A program made the position numbers and the translations under genes. Below the pieces are notes generated by a model. The model was not told where the DNA came from, made no database searches, and worked only from the letters and a program-made list of their open reading frames with translations. Below, one piece after another: positions 7,401 to 10,240 of a DNA stretch of 10,240 nt. Source of the stretch: an uncultured Eubacteriaceae bacterium (GTDB lineage: Bacteria; Bacillota; Clostridia; Eubacteriales; UBA1433). The stretch covers positions 1 through 10,240 of the forward strand of contig CALGIV010000108.1 of NCBI GenBank assembly GCA_937914785.1, given 5' to 3'. The stretch's first letter is position 1, and the number at the start of each line of letters is the position of its first letter.

Positions 7401-7893
7401 CTTCTAAGAAAAGCTGGATTGTGCTGCCGATATCGTATTGCCCGGAAGTAAAGACGCCGAGTTCCATCACACATTCATCTTTACGCTGCGGCATACGGCC
7501 TTCAACGAGTAAGGGGGTAGAGATGGACTCTTCATCGTCAAGCATACTGAAATCTGTCGAGTAGCAACGCATAATCGCGACGGAATTGTTTCCCGTGTCC
7601 GCAAACGCATCAAGCGTGTAAGCGGGTTCCACGCGCTGAACATTTCTCAGCGCAGTGATGGTTTCGATTTCACTTTCCGTAAAGCCGAGCGTCGATTTAA
7701 TTTGCATGTCCATAAGATTTTGTTCGCGAAAATAAGTGTTGGCCGTGAGCGCCATATTAGGATAAGTAGACTTTAATCCTGCAAAAAATCCGGTACCCAA
7801 TGCAATGATGGCAAAAATCGATAAAAATCTGCTGATAGATTTTAAAATTTCCCGGATGGTATCCTTTGTCGTCGGTTTAAAAAATCGCTTCAT
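4474..7893 (-). CDS. Large FtsX/MacB-type ABC transporter permease with a coiled-coil ectodomain
   Basis: Read from ATG 7893, this is a 1139-residue permease with two FtsX-type halves. TM1 (about 20-40) is followed by an ectodomain of roughly 570 residues. That ectodomain has a mixed N-terminal part (about 60-245), a long charged helix arm (about 250-360), a central globular segment (about 365-465) and a return arm (about 470-580). TM2-TM4 follow (about 610-632, 660-690, 705-728), then TM5 (about 780-800), a second ectodomain (about 805-1000) and TM6-TM8 (about 1007-1031, 1060-1085, 1098-1122). Each half carries the same cytosolic FtsX motif: EIGTMKALGYSNGV (641-654) and EIATIKVLGFYDNEV (1040-1054). 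Such permeases pair with LolD/MacB-like ATPases and usually act mechanically on lipids, peptides or envelope proteins. The substrate is not evident. I chose the MKRFF start, 7 nt after the ATPase stop codon; a longer frame to 7938 would overlap the ATPase gene and has no ribosome site. TM positions are estimates by eye. Confidence 0.9.
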   Translation of the reverse strand: MKRFFKPTTKDTIREILKSISRFLSIFAIIALGTGFFAGLKSTYPNMALTANTYFREQNLMDMQIKSTLGFTESEIETITALRNVQRVEPAYTLDAFADTGNNSVAIMRCYSTDFSMLDDEESISTPLLVEGRMPQRKDECVMELGVFTSGQYDIGSTIQLFLEEDDIDDYLNTTRFTIVGIVTSPMYISFDKGSSTIGNGVVNNFLLLPIEVFEYEVYTDVFLTFKTTEGISAYDLRYDSVMDNIKKTMEDFAAEREQARYDELYNTAREELDKARAELDDGWQAYYQGIEDLENGIAAGRKTLEENERLLKESETAYGNGIKALTEGWEKFEAEKPGALAQLQQLEALVKAMEDAAAYLKTLTDEDVERFIETLDKIIPAIIIIPQGVKEAINEADIDWPDSFIDLINTDGPIETDTLIEQIFLLDQETRQAVFELLKETQYFGYIPEDIQDIVVFAGEYLLDELKDIKSKEELIQRLREVLGDREALIQNLEEMIAQLRKEIKSGYAQLADAEQALIDTEHMLRNSRRTLDEGWALLKQGYIDLEAEELSAQAELDAALAKLQDGEEAYSDGLKRLEDIPYPTWYLFDRADNSGYSSYIEDAERVDKIAIVIPVFFILVAALVCLTTMTRMVEENRMEIGTMKALGYSNGVIAKKYLVYAISASLLGSFVGLALGFKLLPVLIFNAYRIMYLLPDLMIPIRWDYAILCTAVAVLCTALSAYFACRKELLATPAALMRPKAPKAGKRVFLEKVSFIWSRLSFLHKVTFRNLFRYKKRVLMTVVGVAGCTALMYTGFGLQHAITSIVDKQYEDIFIYDAIGIYDEVIGQDEVATLRLQLQENEMITDYMMVLQKGVDVTNEKAKKSAYLLVPENAQELNGYINLQNRRVEERLSLPDHGCILTEKIAKMLDVSVGEKITVSLSDTAKFETEVAGITENYTMNYIYMSKEAYASAYKPVIYNSFILHMNDPTLSNELSTELLRNEEILHISYSTEGGKTFRDVVGSLNYIVLVVIIAAGALAFIVLYNLVNINVNERLREIATIKVLGFYDNEVGAYIYRETNIASVIGVLAGLLLGMPFKDFVISVAEVDSVMFAPGHYWLSFVLAAVLTFGFAIIVDIAMHFKLKKVDMVESLKSVE

Positions 7894-7900
7894 CTTACTG

Positions 7901-8599
7901 TTACCATTCGATCTGTTCAATCGATACAGGGTGTTCATTTTGAACGACAGAATATACCTGACCGCTGCGCATCGTAATAATTTTATCTGCCATCGGCGTA
8001 ATAGCCTGATTATGCGTGATGACGATCACGGTCATATTATGCATCCTGCAGGTATCCTGCAGAAGTTTTAAAATATTTTTACCGGTTTGATAGTCCAGCG
8101 CGCCGGTCGGCTCGTCGCACAGCAGCAGCTTTGGCCGCTTGGCCAGTGCGCGGGCAATCGAGACACGCTGTTGTTCGCCGCCGGAAAGCTGGGCAGGGAA
8201 GTTATCGATCCGCTCGCTTAAGCCGACCATTGCAATTACGCTGTCGGCATCGAGTGCATCGGAAGAGATCTGCGTAGCCAGCTCAACATTTTCACGCACC
8301 GTCAGATTCTGCATAAGATTGTAGAATTGAAAAACGAATCCGATGTCGTATCGGCGGTAGCTTGTCAGTTGTCTGGTGTTATGGCGGCTGATATCTGTGC
8401 CGTCGATGATAACGCTTCCACTGTCACACGTATCCATACCGCCCAAAATATTCAAAACAGTTGTTTTCCCTGCGCCGGAAGCGCCGACGATAATCGCAAA
8501 TTCACCCTTTTGAATTTCAAAATCAACGCCGTCCAGGGCCGTAATCGTCACTTCACCCATTTGATAATGCTTACAAACATTTTCAAGTCGAATAAACAT
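7901..8599 (-). CDS. ABC transporter ATP-binding protein (LolD/MacB-like)
   Basis: This 232-residue ATPase drives the permease encoded directly downstream. I see Walker A GASGAGKT (39-46), the Q-loop glutamine Q91 in FVFQFYNL, the signature LSGGEQQRVSIARAL (138-152), Walker B LLLCDEPTGALD (158-169) with catalytic E163, and the H-loop histidine H196 in VITHN. The pattern VFQFYNLM...LTVRENV and DEPTGALD is typical of the MacB/LolD subfamily that partners FtsX-like permeases. The start at 8599 (MFIRLENV) is preferred because AAGGAG lies 5 nt upstream and the family N-terminus begins there. In-frame ATGs at 8620 and 8662 lie at or upstream of the predicted transcription start. The gene is first in a two-gene operon, with a sigma-A-type promoter and a perfect palindrome overlapping its -35, so repression by a dimeric regulator is likely. 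Confidence 0.95.
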   Translation of the reverse strand: MFIRLENVCKHYQMGEVTITALDGVDFEIQKGEFAIIVGASGAGKTTVLNILGGMDTCDSGSVIIDGTDISRHNTRQLTSYRRYDIGFVFQFYNLMQNLTVRENVELATQISSDALDADSVIAMVGLSERIDNFPAQLSGGEQQRVSIARALAKRPKLLLCDEPTGALDYQTGKNILKLLQDTCRMHNMTVIVITHNQAITPMADKIITMRSGQVYSVVQNEHPVSIEQIEW

Positions 8600-8604
8600 C
8601 GCCG

Positions 8605-8610
8605 CTCCTT
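8605..8610 (-). promoter_or_regulatory. Ribosome binding site deciding the ABC ATPase start
   Basis: The minus strand reads AAGGAG here, 5 nt before the ATG at 8599. It supports the shorter 232-residue protein over the 253-residue open frame. Confidence 0.8.
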
Positions 8611-8624
8611 CTCTTTTCATTTTT

Positions 8625-8652
8625 ATTATACCATAGAAGAAGGAACAGTCAA
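8625..8652 (-). promoter_or_regulatory. Sigma-A-type promoter of the ABC exporter operon
   Basis: On the minus strand, TTGACT (8652-8647) and TATAAT (8630-8625) are separated by 16 bp. The -10 is preceded by TGG, making it an extended -10 (ATGGTATAAT). Transcription would start near 8618, leaving a leader of about 19 nt with the ribosome site. The -35 hexamer overlaps the outer arm of the palindrome at 8648-8677. Confidence 0.8.
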
Positions 8653-8677
8653 TATTAAACACGTGTTTAATATTGAC
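8648..8677. promoter_or_regulatory. Perfect 30-bp palindrome, probable operator of the ABC operon
   Basis: The half-site GTCAATATTAAACAC is followed immediately by its exact reverse complement, with no spacer; the symmetry stops at both ends (8647 and 8678 are both A). It covers five of the six bases of the ABC operon -35 hexamer and extends upstream. A repressor bound here would block RNA polymerase. Gap-free, long symmetrical operators at drug or envelope stress exporters are typical of TetR-family dimers, but the family is inferred, and no regulator gene lies in this window. Confidence 0.7.
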
Positions 8678-8723
8678 AAAAAATAATGAAGACTGAATAA
8701 AAATTATTTTTCATTCAGCCTTC
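8678..8723 (-). terminator. Intrinsic terminator of the SASP gene
   Basis: On the minus strand an 11-bp stem (8713-8723 with 8688-8698, one G-U pair) continues through a one-base bulge at 8712 into five A-T pairs, with a 3-base loop (8704-8706). It is followed by ATTATTTTTT (8687-8678). It begins 23 bp after the SASP stop codon. It should isolate the ABC operon from spore-specific transcription. The T tract ends right where the operator palindrome begins. Confidence 0.8.
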
Positions 8724-8746
8724 ACTGTTTTTTCACTTTACTACGC

Positions 8747-8902
8747 TTATTTCATTGTGCTTTCGTAGCTGTCGATCATTCTTTTAACCATTTCACCGCC
8801 TACTGAGCCGGCTTCTTTAGCTGTAATATATTCATTGTTCAAATTGATGTTCATTTCTTTCGCTACTTGGTCTCTCATCTGTTGCAGTTTCTTACTTGCC
8901 AT
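8747..8902 (-). CDS. Small acid-soluble spore protein, alpha/beta type
   Basis: Alpha/beta SASPs coat DNA in the dormant spore and protect it from UV and chemical damage; they are degraded by the Gpr protease at germination. The 51 residues begin MASKKLQQMRDQVAKEM and carry the family's C-terminal DNA-binding signature, here GSVGGEMVKRMIDSYES (32-48), which is close to the clostridial form. The ATG at 8902 is chosen because GGAGGTG lies 9 nt upstream; a GTG 10 codons earlier has no ribosome site. The segment where Gpr normally cuts after glutamate (E-[IV]-A) reads Q12-V13-A14, so the scissile glutamate is replaced. At 51 residues it is somewhat shorter than the usual 60-70. The gene is monocistronic, with its own terminator. 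Expression would be expected in the forespore under sigma-G. Confidence 0.88.
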   Translation of the reverse strand: MASKKLQQMRDQVAKEMNINLNNEYITAKEAGSVGGEMVKRMIDSYESTMK

Positions 8903-8911
8903 TTTATTTTT

Positions 8912-8918
8912 CACCTCC
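8912..8918 (-). promoter_or_regulatory. Strong ribosome binding site of the SASP gene
   Basis: The minus strand reads GGAGGTG, 9 nt before the ATG at 8902. It sets the start codon and fits the very high expression expected of SASPs. Confidence 0.85.
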
Positions 8919-8932
8919 AATTCTTTTAGCAC

Positions 8933-8962
8933 TAATATTGTGTGTCAAAATTCAAATAATAC
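8933..8962 (-). promoter_or_regulatory. Possible sigma-G/sigma-F promoter of the SASP gene
   Basis: On the minus strand GTATT (8962-8958) resembles the forespore -35 (GHATR, one mismatch). After 18 bp, AATATTA (8939-8933) resembles the -10 CATNHTA with one mismatch. The spacing fits forespore promoters. A competing TTGACA (8948-8943) also exists on the minus strand, but I find no good -10 at 16-18 bp from it. The assignment leans on what is known of SASP genes. Confidence 0.4.
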
Positions 8963-9015
8963 GCTGGTAATTATTACAAATATTGTGGAAATTTATTTCT
9001 TTCAATCATAATTGC

Positions 9016-9024
9016 TGGTATAAT
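9016..9024 (+). promoter_or_regulatory. Extended -10 promoter immediately before miaB
   Basis: TGGTATAAT is a perfect extended -10, identical to that of the dnaX promoter. No good -35 is visible at 16-18 bp. The expected start site, 6-7 bp downstream, falls at about 9031, essentially on the ATG at 9032. An alternative pair, TTGTGG (8983-8988) and CATAAT (9007-9012) with an 18-bp spacer, would start near 9019. Confidence 0.55.
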
Positions 9025-9031
9025 GAATTTT

Positions 9032-10240
9032 ATGAATAAAAAGTATCATATTATCACCTACGGTTGCCAAATGAATGAAAGCGACAGCGAGCGCCTTGCT
9101 TATATGTTGGATAAAATGGACTATGAATATACGGATGAGATTAAAAATGCCGATATTCTGATTATGAATACTTGCAGCGTTCGCGAAAATGCAGACGATC
9201 GTTTTTTTGGCAATCTCGGTCGTATGAAGAATATTAAAAAAGAGAACGATATGATCATCGCCGTCTGCGGGTGTATGATGCAGCAGGAACACATCGTTCA
9301 GGCGATCAAAAAAACATATCCTTTTGTTGATCTTGTTTTTGGTACGCATAATATCGAACAATTTCCCGCTTTGCTTAAGCGATATAAAAACAGCTTAAAG
9401 ACAGTCGTTGAAGTGCTGGACGACAACACGTTATCCGATCCGGCCAGACAGGCGAGAAGAAAGTATCCGTTCAAAGCCTTTGTACCGATTATGAGCGGAT
9501 GTAATAACTTCTGCACATACTGCGTCGTGCCCTATACACGCGGCAGGGAAAAGAGCCGCCGGGCGGAAGAGATCGTACGGGAAATAGAATCCCTCGTCGA
9601 AGACGGTGTTAAAGAAGTGATGCTGTTGGGCCAAAATGTCAACTCTTATGGCATTGCAGACAAAATGGATGTCTCTTTTGCGCAGTTGCTGCGCTCAATT
9701 GATAGAATCGACGGCATTGAGCGCATTCGCTTTATGACGTCTCATCCAAAGGATTTCTCCGATGAACTGATCGAAGTGATGAGCAACAGCCGGCATATCT
9801 GCAAGCATTTGCACCTGCCGCTGCAATCGGGCAGCAGTCGAATTTTAAAATTGATGAACCGGCACTACGATAAATCTTCTTACCTGGCTCTGACAGAGCG
9901 TATCAAAGCCGCCGTACCGGAAATCAACCTTTCGACAGATATTATCGTCGGCTTCCCATCCGAGACGGAGGAAGACTTTAATCATACGCTTGATGTCGTC
10001 GAAAGAGTACGCTACGACAGCGCTTTTACATTTATGTATTCGCCGCGGAAGGGAACTAAGGCGTACGAGATGCCGATCGATATTGAAGAGGCGGCAATCA
10101 AACGGCGTTTTAACCGATTGCTTGAGTTACAGCAGGAGAATTGTGCACAGAGCAATGCGCGCTTTATCGGCAAAACAGTGTCGGTACTCACCGAGGGGAA
10201 AAGCAAAAACAATCCTTCTCTCTTAACGGGCCGCACCGAT
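9032..10240 (+). CDS. miaB: tRNA-2-methylthio-N6-dimethylallyladenosine synthase (3' end beyond window)
   Basis: MiaB is a radical-SAM enzyme that adds a methylthio group to i6A37 in tRNAs reading UNN codons. The frame is open for 403 codons to the window edge, so it has no stop here. The N-terminal UPF0004 domain has C12 (YGCQMN), C48 (NTCSVRENA) and C81 (CGCMMQQE), which bind one [4Fe-4S] cluster. The radical-SAM motif CNNFCTYC gives C157, C161 and C164. LLGQNVNSYG (198-207), TSHPKDF (236-242), HLPLQSGS (261-268) and STDIIVGFPSETEEDF (301-316) are typical of MiaB. Residues from about 377 (FIGKTVSVL) begin the TRAM RNA-binding domain, cut by the edge. It lacks the N-terminal extension common in Gram-positive MiaB. 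An in-frame ATG at 9023 overlaps the -10. Neither start has a Shine-Dalgarno sequence. Confidence 0.95.
   Translation, partial: MNKKYHIITYGCQMNESDSERLAYMLDKMDYEYTDEIKNADILIMNTCSVRENADDRFFGNLGRMKNIKKENDMIIAVCGCMMQQEHIVQAIKKTYPFVDLVFGTHNIEQFPALLKRYKNSLKTVVEVLDDNTLSDPARQARRKYPFKAFVPIMSGCNNFCTYCVVPYTRGREKSRRAEEIVREIESLVEDGVKEVMLLGQNVNSYGIADKMDVSFAQLLRSIDRIDGIERIRFMTSHPKDFSDELIEVMSNSRHICKHLHLPLQSGSSRILKLMNRHYDKSSYLALTERIKAAVPEINLSTDIIVGFPSETEEDFNHTLDVVERVRYDSAFTFMYSPRKGTKAYEMPIDIEEAAIKRRFNRLLELQQENCAQSNARFIGKTVSVLTEGKSKNNPSLLTGRTD

Noticed and set aside
7894..7938. Permease start at 7938, overlapping the ATPase gene
   Set aside because: There is no ribosome site, and the extra 15 residues do not look like an FtsX N-terminus. 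MKRFF at 7893 follows the ATPase stop by 7 nt.
8600..8662. N-terminal extension of the ABC ATPase to ATG 8662 or 8620
   Set aside because: The extension runs across the promoter -10 and the palindrome, has no ribosome site, and adds residues before the conserved family N-terminus. AAGGAG before 8599 settles the start.
8673..8702. Plus-strand promoter using the other TTGACA arm of the palindrome
   Set aside because: The best -10 at 17 bp is AATAAA (4 of 6), it lies within the terminator stem, and only the antisense strand of the SASP gene would be read. The -35 match follows from the symmetry.
9002..9634. Minus-strand open frames opposite miaB (9002-9361, 9298-9516, 9431-9634)
   Set aside because: They have no ribosome sites or recognisable motifs and lie antisense to a complete MiaB domain sequence.
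10012..10236. Small open frames on both strands near the right edge (9990-10236)
   Set aside because: They are shadows of the miaB frame, which remains open to the window end with conserved MiaB sequence.

Overview
The window reads as chromosomal DNA of an endospore-forming Firmicute, most likely a member of the Clostridia. The evidence is a short alpha/beta-type small acid-soluble spore protein (SASP) with the clostridial C-terminal signature, the dnaX-ebfC-recR cluster followed by a DUF3842 gene, and a large coiled-coil FtsX-type permease paired with a LolD/MacB-like ATPase. I see no insertion sequence, prophage, CRISPR array, tRNA or rRNA. Most of the window is core genome.

Layout. (1) Bases 1-218 hold the 3' end of a probable tRNA1(Val) adenine-N6 methyltransferase gene. 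(2) A promoter with a perfect extended -10 element sits just before a tight plus-strand operon: dnaX (260-1816), ebfC/ybaB (1830-2177), recR (2181-2780), a DUF3842 gene (2783-3199) and a CNNM/CorC-type cation exporter (3235-4473). The first three serve replication and recombination: the clamp-loader subunit, a nucleoid-associated protein, and the RecFOR-pathway zinc protein. (3) The minus strand carries a two-gene ABC exporter operon. It is read from a sigma-A-like promoter at 8625-8652, through the ATPase (8599 to 7901), to the permease (7893 to 4474). The permease stop codon directly abuts the stop codon of the exporter gene on the other strand, with no base between them. (4) A 51-residue SASP gene (8902 to 8747, minus) lies upstream of the ABC operon and ends in a clear intrinsic terminator. 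(5) miaB starts at 9032 on the plus strand and runs off the right edge. It is an open 403-codon frame with no stop inside the window.

The most notable non-coding signal is a perfect 30-bp palindrome (8648-8677). It overlaps the -35 hexamer of the ABC operon and looks like the operator of a dimeric repressor, probably encoded elsewhere. Other points worth checking are: a frameshift-like cassette in dnaX (Shine-Dalgarno-like sequence, A7 slippery run, short stem, prompt -1 stop); a miaB start with no Shine-Dalgarno sequence that sits where transcription should begin; three promoters sharing the string TGGTATAAT; a Glu-to-Gln change at the usual protease site of the SASP; and a repeated 16-residue motif in both arms of the permease coiled coil. 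I did not find a clearly new multi-gene system here.
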